Positions 56,004 through 64,000 of a DNA stretch of 64,000 nt are shown here, piece after piece. Positions within the stretch are counted from its first letter, which is position 1; every line of letters begins with the position of its first letter. The notes under the pieces are model-generated. The model did no database searches and was not told the DNA's origin. It was given only the letters and a program-made list of their open reading frames with translations. The position numbers and the translations under genes were made by a program. This DNA comes from Nocardioides aromaticivorans (GTDB lineage Bacteria; Actinomycetota; Actinomycetes; Propionibacteriales; Nocardioidaceae), in the NCBI RefSeq assembly GCF_013408525.1, contig NZ_JACBZM010000001.1, forward strand, positions 1,240,001-1,304,000. Direction: 5' to 3'.

Positions 56004-56009
56004 TAAGGT
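56004..56009 (+). promoter_or_regulatory. -10 box of tRNA-Phe
   Basis: TAAGGT, 12 nt before the first base of tRNA-Phe; CGTGAC about 16 nt upstream may be the -35. Confidence 0.5.
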
Positions 56010-56021
56010 GTGCGACTGCCC

Positions 56022-56095
56022 GGCCAGGTAGCTCAGTTGGTACGAGCGACCGACTGAAAATCGGTAGGTCGGCGGTTCGACCCCGCCCCTGGCCA
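56022..56095 (+). tRNA. tRNA-Phe (GAA)
   Basis: A 74-nt cloverleaf, anticodon GAA in CTGAAAA, T-loop TTCGACC, 7-bp acceptor GGCCAGG/CCTGGCC, discriminator A. Confidence 0.95.
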
Positions 56096-56103
56096 CGCGC
56101 AAT

Positions 56104-56138
56104 CGAAGGGCCCCGCAGCAGTGCTGCGGGGCCCTTCG
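56104..56138 (+). terminator. Terminator of tRNA-Phe
   Basis: 16-bp perfect stem (56104-56119 with 56123-56138), 3-nt loop, 9 bp after the tRNA. Confidence 0.75.
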
Positions 56139-56248
56139 GCATTCCCGGCCGGACGCCGGCTCGCCGCCCCTTGGACGGACTGTGCGCGCTCACAGTCGGC
56201 ATCCCTATTATCTCGATCGTCTTGATCGACTAACAAGGAGATGCACCC

Positions 56249-57664
56249 ATGCCGGACCCGTCCCCCCGTCCTGCCGGCCTGTCGCGTCGCGGGCTCGCCG
56301 GCGCTGCCGTCGGCGCGCTCGGCGCCGCTGCCGTGGTGAGCGCGACCAGCGAGACCGCCCACGCCGAGCAGCCGTTCCAGGCCATCGCCCGCAAGGGTCC
56401 CCGGCCGCGGCCGAACTTCCTCGTCATCCTCGCCGACGACCTCGGCGCCGCCGACCTGAGCGTCTACGGCTCGCCGGACATCAAGACCCCGAACCTCGAC
56501 GCCCTGGCCGCAACCGGCGTGCGCTTCACGCAGGGCTACTCGGCCGGCGCGGTCTGCTCGCCGACCCGGATCGCGCTCTACACCGGCCGCCACCCGGGCC
56601 GGATCCCCGGCGGCCTGCAGGAGCCGATCGGCCAGGTCAACGACCGCGACGGCATCCCGCCGGAGCACCCGACGCTCGCCTCGCTGCTCAAGGGCGCCGG
56701 CTACTCCACCCACATGGTCGGCAAGTGGCACGGCGGCTTCCTGCCGACCTTCGGCCCGCTCAAGTCCGGCTGGGACAGCTTCTACGGCAACTACTCCGGC
56801 GGCATCGACTACTTCAGCAAGTACGCCCACACCGGCGCCTACGACCTGTACGACGGCGAGCAGCTCGTCGAGGACCCGCGCTACTACACCGACATCCTCA
56901 CCGAGAAGGCGATCGGCGTGCTGCGCTCGGTCAAGGACCAGCGCGAGCCGTGGCTGTTCAACCTCAACTTCACCTCGCCGCACTGGCCGTGGGAGGGCCC
57001 GGGCGACAAGGCGGTCAGCGACGAGATCACCGCGAAGGTCAAGGCGGGCAACCCGCAGGCGCTGTTCCACTACGACGGCGGCTCGCTGGAGAAGTACAAG
57101 GAGATGGTCGAGAACCTCGACAGCGCGATCGGCAAGGTGCTCGCCGAGCTCCGGCGCACCGGCCAGGACCGGGACACGGTCGTGCTCTTCGCCAGCGACA
57201 ACGGCGGCGAGCGGTACAGCTACAACTGGCCCTTCACGGGCGTGAAGGCGAGCGTCAACGAGGGCGGCATCCGGATCCCTGCGATCCTGTCGTGGCCCGG
57301 CCGGCTCCCGAAGCGGACCGTCGACGACACCCCCGTCTCCACGACCGACTGGACCGCGACCTTCCTCGAGCTCGGCGGCGCGGAGCCGGACGCGGCGTAC
57401 CCGCTCGACGGCACCAGCCTCGTGCCGCACCTCTTCGAGGGCGAGGAGGTGCCCGAGCGCGACCTGTTCTGGCGGACCCGCAACGGGCGCGCGCTGCGGC
57501 GCGGCGACCTCAAATACGTCCGGTCGGGCAGCACCGACTACCTCTACGACCTCGGCGTGGACGCACGGGAGCAGGCCAACCTGGCCGCCAGGCGACCGGC
57601 GGACCTCGCCGAGCTGCGGACCGCGTGGGAGAAGGTGAACGCGACCCTGCTCGCCTACGCCTGA
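56249..57664 (+). CDS. Tat-exported type I sulfatase
   Basis: 471 residues behind AAGGAGAT. Twin-arginine signal LSRRGLAG (11-18) and a likely cleavage after AHA39. VILADDLGAADLS (metal-binding D63, D64) and AVCSPTRIALYTGR (C103 in CxPxR, the residue oxidised to formylglycine) are the type I sulfatase marks; GKWHGG and FASDNGGERYSY supply more metal ligands. It cleaves sulfate esters outside the cell. Because a sulfotransferase lies in the polysaccharide cluster, trimming of its own polymer is possible but unproven. Confidence 0.88.
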   Translation: MPDPSPRPAGLSRRGLAGAAVGALGAAAVVSATSETAHAEQPFQAIARKGPRPRPNFLVILADDLGAADLSVYGSPDIKTPNLDALAATGVRFTQGYSAGAVCSPTRIALYTGRHPGRIPGGLQEPIGQVNDRDGIPPEHPTLASLLKGAGYSTHMVGKWHGGFLPTFGPLKSGWDSFYGNYSGGIDYFSKYAHTGAYDLYDGEQLVEDPRYYTDILTEKAIGVLRSVKDQREPWLFNLNFTSPHWPWEGPGDKAVSDEITAKVKAGNPQALFHYDGGSLEKYKEMVENLDSAIGKVLAELRRTGQDRDTVVLFASDNGGERYSYNWPFTGVKASVNEGGIRIPAILSWPGRLPKRTVDDTPVSTTDWTATFLELGGAEPDAAYPLDGTSLVPHLFEGEEVPERDLFWRTRNGRALRRGDLKYVRSGSTDYLYDLGVDAREQANLAARRPADLAELRTAWEKVNATLLAYA

Positions 57665-57981
57665 GCGGTGGCGGCGCCCGCCCTGCGCAGCGCGGGGCGG
57701 GCGACCAGCCAGTAGAGCAGGGTGCCGAGCAGGCCCAGGAGCACCATCAGCAGCACGTAGACCAGCTTGCTCTGGTCGGCGGCCTCCCACGTGGAGTCGG
57801 GGATCCGCAGCGCCTGGACCAGCACGGCCAGCCAGAGCACGAAGAGCCCGACGACCGCGAGGCCGATCAGCAGCCCCCCGAGGACGACGGCGAGGCCGAA
57901 GGCGTCGCCTGAGCGGTCACCGCGCTCCTCGGCGGCGACGGGGACCAGCAGGGTGAGGGAGCTCGCGATCACGAGCCGCAT
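57655..57981 (-). CDS. Small membrane protein with PLDc_N-like helices
   Basis: 108 residues, three hydrophobic helices (1-17, about 28-57, about 71-94). LFVLWLAVLVQALRIPDSTWEAADQSKLVYVLLMVLLGLLGTLLYWLVARP matches the phospholipase-D nuclease N-terminal pattern (Trp, Lys, GxxxYW). It is probably a stand-alone helper of unknown role. Overlaps the end of the sulfatase gene by 10 bp. Confidence 0.7.
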   Translation of the reverse strand: MRLVIASSLTLLVPVAAEERGDRSGDAFGLAVVLGGLLIGLAVVGLFVLWLAVLVQALRIPDSTWEAADQSKLVYVLLMVLLGLLGTLLYWLVARPALRRAGAATAQA

Positions 57982-57989
57982 TCTGCTCC

Positions 57990-59279
57990 TCAGCGGGCCG
58001 GGAAGGCACGCATCTCGGCCAGGACGGCGGCGCGGTCCTCCGCCAGCACGAAGCCGGCGGCGATCGCCGCCTCCGTCGCCGCCGTGTACGACGCCCGGTA
58101 GTCCTCCGGCGAGGCCCACCGCCGATGCAGGTCGGCCTCCGGCAGGGCCAGGGTCCGCCCGAACAGCCCGCAGATCACGGACGCACCGGGCGCGTCGCCG
58201 GCCAGCACCTCCACGGCCGCCTCGACGACCGGCGTGCGGACGCCTCCGCGGACGTTGCCGACCTCGTCCCTGACGAACGCGCCGTCGCGCACCTCGATCG
58301 GCGTCGCGGACGGCGCCGCCGGGCCACCGCGCGCCCAGGCCACCAGGTGGCGCAGGGCCGCCCGGACGACGTACACCTGCTGGCCGCGGTTGACCGGGTC
58401 GGGGCAGCCGAGGAAGGCCTCGAACTCGCCGATCTGGAAGAGGTCGGCGTGCGCGGCGCCCGCGACCTCCCAGACACGCAGCAGCGGACCGTCGGGCTGG
58501 CGCGCGGGCAGGTAGTTCATCCGGCCGAGCAGGTCGCCCTCGGTCTGCACGACCATGACGGGCACGTCGAGGTCGCGGCGGATCGGCGTCGGGACGCCGC
58601 TCTCGCGGGCGGCCAGCAGGTCGATGCCGCAACCCGCCTTCCCTGCCGGTGCCGCGACGTCGCCGCGGCTGTGGATGAGGAAGCCGTCGAAGAAGCGGTC
58701 GTGCGGGTGGACCTCGTTGACGTGCGTCGTGAGCAGGTACGCCGACTGGGACTCCCCGATCGCGAGCACCTGGTCCGCGCCGACCAGCGCCGCGACCGCG
58801 CGGGCGGTCTCCGTGAAGATGCCGTGCGCGTGGAGGTCGCCGGGGTGGTGGAGCCCGCCGTAGCGGTCCGGGTCGACGCCCTTGAGCCCCTGCAGCGCGG
58901 CGCCCTCGACGGCGACCACGGCGGAGCCGCCCTCCACGCCGTTGAACTGCGCCGAGACGCCGGCCCACGCGTGCCCCTGCCGCACGAGCTCGTCGGCGAG
59001 ATAGGTCCAGTCCGGAGCCGCGTCCGCGCCCGAGCTGACGTTGAGCCACTCCACGACGAGGGTACCGCTCGCGGGCGCGGACTCCGGTCGCCGGAGGACC
59101 ACGCGGGTGCTGAACGGGGCGGGAGTGGTGCCGCTGGCGGCGTACTCGACCTCCGACCAGCCGGCGGCCGCGAGGTCGGGTCCGGGGCGCGCGGAGGTCA
59201 GGGCGAGACCGTTGCCGCCGGTGAGCGGGGTGAGGGTGACGCGGGGCACGGGGAGATCATGCTGCATCGCCGCCTGCAT
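57990..59279 (-). CDS. Alpha/beta hydrolase domain-containing protein
   Basis: 429 residues. VLAIGESQSAYLLTTHVNEVHP is a nucleophile elbow (GESQS), and AGAAHADLF fits the catalytic histidine. The overall layout (VVEWLNVSSGADAAPDWTYLADELVRQGHAWAGVSAQ) is that of a large uncharacterised bacterial hydrolase family. Substrate unknown. A second ATG at 59267 is an alternative start. Divergent from the next gene, 14 bp apart. Confidence 0.75.
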   Translation of the reverse strand: MQAAMQHDLPVPRVTLTPLTGGNGLALTSARPGPDLAAAGWSEVEYAASGTTPAPFSTRVVLRRPESAPASGTLVVEWLNVSSGADAAPDWTYLADELVRQGHAWAGVSAQFNGVEGGSAVVAVEGAALQGLKGVDPDRYGGLHHPGDLHAHGIFTETARAVAALVGADQVLAIGESQSAYLLTTHVNEVHPHDRFFDGFLIHSRGDVAAPAGKAGCGIDLLAARESGVPTPIRRDLDVPVMVVQTEGDLLGRMNYLPARQPDGPLLRVWEVAGAAHADLFQIGEFEAFLGCPDPVNRGQQVYVVRAALRHLVAWARGGPAAPSATPIEVRDGAFVRDEVGNVRGGVRTPVVEAAVEVLAGDAPGASVICGLFGRTLALPEADLHRRWASPEDYRASYTAATEAAIAAGFVLAEDRAAVLAEMRAFPAR

Positions 59280-59293
59280 GGGATCCTGCGCGG

Positions 59294-60688
59294 GTGCTGC
59301 CCGCGTTCGAGATCGTCGCCCGCCACCGCCCGGTGGAGGTGGTCGGGACCCCGCTCCTCACCGAGGTGTACGACGACCCGGCGGCTCAGCAGTCGAGCAC
59401 CGGGAAGCTGCCCCTGCTGGCGCCGTTCGCGGCGGTCGAGGTTTCGCTCTCGTCCCGCGGCGGCGGGACCGCGGCGAGCCTCGCCGGCCCGGACGGCTCC
59501 CAGTTCTCGTCGGTGATCGACCAGGGCCGGGTCTGCATCACGGTGCGCTCGGGCGACCGGGAGAGCATCCACCGCAGCCGGCGCCACGGCAGGACCCGCT
59601 CCCCCGGCCGCCTCGCGCTCGCGCTGACCGGCACGCACGTCTCGGCGCTGACGCTCGAGGGCGGCGCCTGGGTGGTCCGGGCGCGGGTCGACCTGTCGGC
59701 GTCCGGCACGGGCGCGATCCCCGACGTGCGCGACCCCGGCTGGCTGGCCGGGGTGACGGCCTCGTGGTCGTCCACGGAGCCCGGCGCCGTCACCGGCTGG
59801 ACGGCCGGGACGTTCGGGCAGCTCGGGTTGCGCGACATCAGGCTGGTGACCTGGGCCGACGGCTCGGCGTACCGCACGGACGACGGCTCGGTGCTGCTCT
59901 CTGCGACCGCTGCGGGACCGGGGTTCTTCGGCACGGCACACACCTCTACGTGGACTCTCAACGCACAAGGGGGGGTGCGGCGCGGTGCCGAGCTGTACTT
60001 CCAACGACCCGACCGTCCGGGAGGCTACGGCGACCATGCGACCCACGTGGTCCGCGACGGCGACCGGTGGCTGGTCGCCACCAGCACGTGGTCGGACTTC
60101 CCCGCCGACCCGGGGGCGCGCGCGGACGCGCGGGTCGCGGTCACGCTCGCCGAGACGACCGCCGACCTCACCCGCGGCCAGCACCTGCTGACGACCCGGG
60201 CGCTCGACCTGCCGACCGACGGCCCGAGCGTCGGCGTCTGGGACCCGCACCTGGTGCGCGACGACGACGGCTCGTGGCTGGTCGGCTACGTGAGCGCGCG
60301 GCGGTTCTTCGACTTCCACCCGGTGCTCGCGGCCGGACCGTCGCTCGACGAGCTCACCCTGCGCGGTGCCGCGACCGACCGTACGGCGACCGAGGGCACC
60401 ACGCTGGCGCGCCTGGACGGCGCGTGGCGGGTCCTCGCCAGCGACGGGCGCGACAACAGGCGCGCCGTGCGCGGGCGGTTCCCCGTGTTCGACACGTCGA
60501 TGCGCGAGGTCGGCACCGTGGACGCGCCGTACCCGACGAACATCCCGTGGCCGACCATCGTGCCGCCGGACCCCGACGAGCCGGGAGACCGCTGGCGGCT
60601 GGTGACCTTCGACGGGACGCCGTCAGGAGGCGCGCTCGTGGGCTACGGGACCCACGGTGACCTGCTGGTGCTGCGGGGCACTCGATGA
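59294..60688 (+). CDS. Beta-propeller protein, possible GH43-like glycosidase
   Basis: 464 residues from GTG 59294. The second half has repeated beta-rich blades: ATHVVRDGDRWLVATSTWSDF, VWDPHLVRDDDGSWLVGYVSARRFFDF, GTTLARLDGAWRVLASDG, RLVTFDGTPSGGALVGYGTH. The D-x-HxVxD pattern and blade lengths recall GH43/GH32-type propellers, but catalytic residues cannot be assigned safely. The first 200 residues look like a beta-sandwich (possible carbohydrate-binding). No signal peptide is clear. Confidence 0.5.
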   Translation: MLPAFEIVARHRPVEVVGTPLLTEVYDDPAAQQSSTGKLPLLAPFAAVEVSLSSRGGGTAASLAGPDGSQFSSVIDQGRVCITVRSGDRESIHRSRRHGRTRSPGRLALALTGTHVSALTLEGGAWVVRARVDLSASGTGAIPDVRDPGWLAGVTASWSSTEPGAVTGWTAGTFGQLGLRDIRLVTWADGSAYRTDDGSVLLSATAAGPGFFGTAHTSTWTLNAQGGVRRGAELYFQRPDRPGGYGDHATHVVRDGDRWLVATSTWSDFPADPGARADARVAVTLAETTADLTRGQHLLTTRALDLPTDGPSVGVWDPHLVRDDDGSWLVGYVSARRFFDFHPVLAAGPSLDELTLRGAATDRTATEGTTLARLDGAWRVLASDGRDNRRAVRGRFPVFDTSMREVGTVDAPYPTNIPWPTIVPPDPDEPGDRWRLVTFDGTPSGGALVGYGTHGDLLVLRGTR

Positions 60689-60701
60689 GTGCCGCCACGC
60701 A

Positions 60702-60884
60702 TCACTTGCGCGGGTCGTAGTCCGCCCACTTGTCGAGCACCTCGTCGTCGACCTCGTCCTCGACGCGGTCAACGGGCTCACCGTGGAGCTCAGCGGCCAA
60801 GGCCGAGAGGTCCGTGTCGTGAGTGCGGTACTTCAGGTCGCGTGCGACCTTCGTCTGCTTGGCTTTCGCTCGGCCGCGGCCCAT
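60702..60884 (-). CDS. DUF3073 protein
   Basis: 60 residues: MGRGRAKAKQTKVARDLKY is the invariant DUF3073 start, followed by an acidic C-terminal half. The family is found only in Actinobacteria, typically just after purM, as here. Function unknown. Confidence 0.9.
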   Translation of the reverse strand: MGRGRAKAKQTKVARDLKYRTHDTDLSALAAELHGEPVDRVEDEVDDEVLDKWADYDPRK

Positions 60885-61039
60885 AGGGTCCAGCCCCCTC
60901 GCACACTTGGCCGGGAACCCTCCGGGCCCCGGACTGCTGAATCAGAGTCTCGTGGGCACAACGGTACATGGCCGGTGGCTGTTCCCGCACGTCAGGGCGC
61001 CCGTTCGGACGCGCCGTGCGGCGAAGGTCACCAGCGGGG

Positions 61040-62122
61040 TCACCAGCCGGGGTGCTGACCCACCAGCTCGACGGTGCCCTGCTGCGCCGGGTCGACCCCG
61101 ACCTCGCCCGCGACCCAGCTGTCGATGCCGAACTCGCCGAGCCGCGCCAGGGCCGCGTCGACGGAGTCCGGCGCCACCAGGGCGACCATGCCGACGCCGC
61201 AGTTGAGGGTGGCCTCGAGGTCGGGCTGGGCGACCTCGCCGACCCGGCGGACCACGTCGAAGACGGGCGCCGGGGTCCAGGTGGAGCGGTCCAGGGTCGC
61301 CTTCAGCTCCGGCGGCATGACTCGCGCGAGGTTGTTGGCGAGGCCACCACCGGTGATGTGGGCCATCGCGTGGGTCTCGGTCTCGCGGGCGATCGCCAGG
61401 CACGGCTTGGTGTAGATCCGGGTCGGCTCCAGGAGCTCCTCGCCGAGCGTGCGGCCGAACTCCTCGACGTGCCGGTCCACGGTCCAGCCGGCCTGCGTGA
61501 AGAACACGTGGCGGGCCAGGGAGTAGCCGTTGGAGTGCAGGCCGCTCGCCGCCATCGCGATCACGACGTCGCCCTCGCGGACCAGGGAGGCACCGAGGAG
61601 CGCGTCGGCCTCCACCACGCCGGTAGTGGCGCCGGCGACGTCGTACTCGTCGGGGGCGAGGAGGCCCGGGTGCTCGGCCGTCTCCCCGCCGACCAGCGCG
61701 CAGCCGGCCTCGACGCACGCCTCCGCGATGCCCTTGACGATCGCGGCGATCCGCTCGGGCACGACCTTGCCGGTCGCGATGTAGTCGGTCATGAAGAGCG
61801 GCTCGGCGCCGCAGACGACGAGGTCGTCGACGACCATGCCGACGAGGTCGAAGCCGATCGTGTCGTGCTTGTCGACCATCTGCGCGACCGCGACCTTGGT
61901 GCCGACGCCGTCGGTGGAGGTCGCCAGCAGCGGACGCTTGTACGACGTCAGGGCGCTCGCGTCGAAGAGGCCGGCGAAGCCGCCGAGGCCGCCCAGCATC
62001 TCGGGCCGGCGGGCCTTCTCGACCCATTCCTTCATCAGGTCGACGGCGCGGTCCGCGGCCTCGATGTCGACGCCGGCACGGGCATAGGCGTTCTCAGCCA
62101 CGGTTCCCCTTGGTTCGCTCAC
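61040..62122 (-). CDS. purM: Phosphoribosylformylglycinamidine cyclo-ligase (AIR synthetase)
   Basis: 360 residues. AYARAGVDIEAADRAVDLMK, LLATSTDGVGTK, MVVDDLVVCGAEPLFMTDY, VGGETAEHPG and THITGG-type AHITGGGLANNLAR are PurM motifs. It makes AIR from FGAM with ATP in purine synthesis. Its GTG overlaps the purF stop by 4 bp (GTGA), a coupled pair. Confidence 0.95.
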   Translation of the reverse strand: MSEPRGTVAENAYARAGVDIEAADRAVDLMKEWVEKARRPEMLGGLGGFAGLFDASALTSYKRPLLATSTDGVGTKVAVAQMVDKHDTIGFDLVGMVVDDLVVCGAEPLFMTDYIATGKVVPERIAAIVKGIAEACVEAGCALVGGETAEHPGLLAPDEYDVAGATTGVVEADALLGASLVREGDVVIAMAASGLHSNGYSLARHVFFTQAGWTVDRHVEEFGRTLGEELLEPTRIYTKPCLAIARETETHAMAHITGGGLANNLARVMPPELKATLDRSTWTPAPVFDVVRRVGEVAQPDLEATLNCGVGMVALVAPDSVDAALARLGEFGIDSWVAGEVGVDPAQQGTVELVGQHPGW

Positions 62123-63579
62123 GGGTTGTTGAAGACAGGAAGCGCCTCGCCGTGCGTGCTCGGCTTGAGCGTCGCCTCCAGGAGGTGCTTGCCGAGCAGG
62201 CTCTCGTCGGGCAGCTCGATCGGGTACTCACCGGTGAAGCAGGCGGTGCACAGCGTGCTCTGCTGCTGGCCGGTCGCCTCGACCATGCCGTCGAGCGAGA
62301 TGTAGCCGAGGCTGTCGGCACCGACACTGGCGGCGATCTCGTCGACGTCGAGGCCGTTGGCGATCAGCTCGGCGCGGGTGGCGAAGTCGATGCCGTAGAA
62401 GCAGGGCCACTTGACCGGCGGGCTCGAGATCCGCACGTGGACCTCGGTCGCCCCGGCCTCGCGCAGCATCCGGACCTGGGCGCGCTGGGTGTTGCCGCGC
62501 ACGATCGAGTCGTCGACGACGACGATCCGCTTGCCGCGGATCATGTGCTCCAGCGCGTTCAGCTTGAGCCGGATGCCGAGCTGGCGCAGCGTCTGGCTGG
62601 GCTGGATGAAGGTGCGCCCGACGTACGCGTTCTTGACGAAGCCCTGGCCGAACGGGATGCCGCTCTCGAGCGCGTAGCCGGAGGCAGCGGGCGTGCCGGA
62701 CTCGGGGACCGGGATGACCAGGTCGGCGTCGACCGGGAACTCGCGGGCCAGCTGCCGGCCCATCTCGACGCGCGCCTCGTGGACGCTGCGGCCGGCGATG
62801 GTGGCGTCGGGACGGGCGAGGTACACGTACTCGAACACGCAGCCCTTGCGGCGCGGCTCGGCGAACTTGTGGGAGCGCAGGCCGTCCTCGTCGATGACGA
62901 GGAGCTCGCCCGGCTCGACCTCGCGGACCACGCTGGCACCGACGGTGGCCAAGGCGGCGTCCTCGCTGGCGACGACCCAACCGCGGTCGAGGCGGCCGAG
63001 CACCAGCGGGCGGATGCCCTCGGGGTCGCGGGCGGCGTACAGGGTGTTCTCGTTCATGAAGACGAACGAGAACGCACCCTCGACCTGCGGCAGCAGCTCC
63101 AGGGCGCGCGACTCCAGCGACTGGTCCGGGTGGTGCGCGAGCAGCGCGGTCACCAGGCTGGTGTCGTTGGTCGACGTCTCGAGGTTGCGGGCGTGGATGT
63201 CGAGCTCGCCGTCGTCGCTCGGCAGGTCCTGCACCATCTCCGCGAGGGCGGCGGTGTTGATCAGGTTGCCGTTGTGGCCGAGCGCGATCGAGCCGTCCTC
63301 GGTGGGCCGGAAGGTCGGCTGGGCGTTCTGCCACGTGCTCGCACCGGTGGTGGAGTAGCGGCAGTGGCCGACCGCGAGGTGGCCCGCGAACGACTCGAGG
63401 GTGTTCTCGTCGAAGACCTGGGACACGAGGCCCATGTCCTTGTAGACGAGGATCTGGCGCCCGTTGCTGACCGAGATGCCGGCCGACTCCTGCCCGCGGT
63501 GCTGCAGGGAGTAGAGGCCGAAGTAGGTCAGCTTGGCGACGTCCTCACCCGGGGCCCATACGCCGAAGACTCCGCACAC
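62119..63579 (-). CDS. purF: Amidophosphoribosyltransferase
   Basis: 486 residues. Cys2 (MCGVFGVW) is the N-terminal nucleophile exposed after Met removal, with YSLQHRGQESAG, and the PRPP site VVVDDSIVRGNTQ near 358. It commits PRPP to purine synthesis. C-terminal CTACFTGEYPIELP carries cysteines that may hold an iron-sulfur cluster as in Bacillus PurF. Upstream of purM in one operon. Confidence 0.95.
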   Translation of the reverse strand: MCGVFGVWAPGEDVAKLTYFGLYSLQHRGQESAGISVSNGRQILVYKDMGLVSQVFDENTLESFAGHLAVGHCRYSTTGASTWQNAQPTFRPTEDGSIALGHNGNLINTAALAEMVQDLPSDDGELDIHARNLETSTNDTSLVTALLAHHPDQSLESRALELLPQVEGAFSFVFMNENTLYAARDPEGIRPLVLGRLDRGWVVASEDAALATVGASVVREVEPGELLVIDEDGLRSHKFAEPRRKGCVFEYVYLARPDATIAGRSVHEARVEMGRQLAREFPVDADLVIPVPESGTPAASGYALESGIPFGQGFVKNAYVGRTFIQPSQTLRQLGIRLKLNALEHMIRGKRIVVVDDSIVRGNTQRAQVRMLREAGATEVHVRISSPPVKWPCFYGIDFATRAELIANGLDVDEIAASVGADSLGYISLDGMVEATGQQQSTLCTACFTGEYPIELPDESLLGKHLLEATLKPSTHGEALPVFNNP

Positions 63580-63612
63580 GGCTCCAGCGTACCGGCGAAG
63601 TGGCCCCAGACC

Positions 63613-64000
63613 TCAGTTGGCGAGGCTGCGGCGAGACGAGCGCTCCACCACGGCCGTGGCGACCTGCGCGGCCTGGGCGCGGATCTCGGGGATGGCGGTC
63701 GACTCCCACAGCGTGCCCTTGCGCGGCGGACCGACGAGGTGGAGGTCCGGGACCGGGTTGCCGGCGGCGTCGACGACCTGCCCCTCGGCGGTCGTGTCGA
63801 GGCCGAGCGCGAGGCGGTCGGGACGGACCGTGCCGCGCGCGAGGAGCGACTGGAGCAGGGGGTCCGCGCTCTGGCGGACGTCGGAGAGGGGGCCGGTGCA
63901 GTTGACGACCGCGTCGACGTCGTACGACGTGGCGTCGGTGGTCGTCACGCGACATCGCTCGCCCCGGTCCTCGGCCGTCGCGATGCTGCTGGCGCGGACG
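63613..64000 (-). CDS. C-terminal part of a FAD/NAD(P)-binding protein
   Basis: The frame is open from the window end; about 129 residues are visible, so the 5' end is missing. VDAVVNCTGPLSDVRQSADPLLQSLL and PDLHLVGPPRKGTLWESTAIPEIRAQA are typical of the C-terminus of large FAD-NAD(P)-binding proteins of the YdhS type. The enzyme reaction is unknown. Convergent spacing with nothing; 34 bp downstream of purF start. Confidence 0.65.
   Translation of the reverse strand, partial: VRASSIATAEDRGERCRVTTTDATSYDVDAVVNCTGPLSDVRQSADPLLQSLLARGTVRPDRLALGLDTTAEGQVVDAAGNPVPDLHLVGPPRKGTLWESTAIPEIRAQAAQVATAVVERSSRRSLAN

Noticed and set aside
55618..56095. Integration site (att) at the tRNA cluster
   Set aside because: No integrase gene and no direct repeat of a tRNA 3' end were seen nearby.

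Overview
The window is very GC-rich DNA packed with genes on both strands and comes from an actinobacterium, most likely a Nocardioides-type member of the Propionibacteriales (inference). The support is a mycothiol synthase (mshD), a GlnR-type nitrogen regulator, a DUF3073 gene after purF-purM, CsoR/CopZ/CopA copper control, a phosphate block (ppk, mutT1, pstSCAB, DUF47-pit), frequent GTG/TTG starts, and many genes with a TANNNT -10 box only 6-8 nt before the start codon (leaderless transcripts).

Layout. 1-19,842: a Wzx/Wzy-type surface polysaccharide cluster. It holds two sugar or tailoring methyltransferases, glycosyltransferases, GDP-mannose dehydratase-like and GDP-mannose 3,5-epimerase-like enzymes, a UDP-glucuronate decarboxylase, a sulfotransferase, a flippase, a polymerase and a short initiating phosphoglycosyltransferase. 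A four-gene methyltransferase-ACP-ligase-ketoreductase operon sits inside it, back to back with a hexapeptide acyltransferase. Two convergent gaps in this cluster carry a 42-bp hairpin repeat. 20,017-22,801: a ThiS/MoaD-like gene, glnR and an FMN glutamate-synthase-like gene with a GlnR-type box. 22,914-29,024: mshD and two tandem members of an unnamed membrane family, one of 1528 residues with a long coiled coil; a third member lies at 48,548-49,681. 29,044-41,745: the phosphate block with PHO-box-like direct repeats. 41,746-47,052: a CsoR-controlled copper island with an MFS pump. 47,063-55,543: small housekeeping and stress genes (cspA, tRNA-Lys, zur, ndh, an RsbW-like ATPase, two crcB genes). 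55,618-56,095: tRNA-Asp, -Glu and -Phe. 56,249-60,688: a Tat-exported sulfatase, two hydrolase-like proteins and a small membrane protein. 60,702-64,000: DUF3073, purM, purF and a partial flavoprotein.

How it fits together. The polysaccharide genes can start (PGT), build (GTs), decorate (sulfate, methyl and perhaps acyl groups), flip and polymerise a repeat unit; a chain-length regulator and sugar-nucleotide pyrophosphorylases are not in the window. The phosphate and nitrogen genes carry matching regulatory boxes. The least familiar element is the three-gene family that shares two membrane helices and a C-terminal domain of about 80 residues with very different N-terminal regions. No CRISPR array, transposase or prophage was seen.
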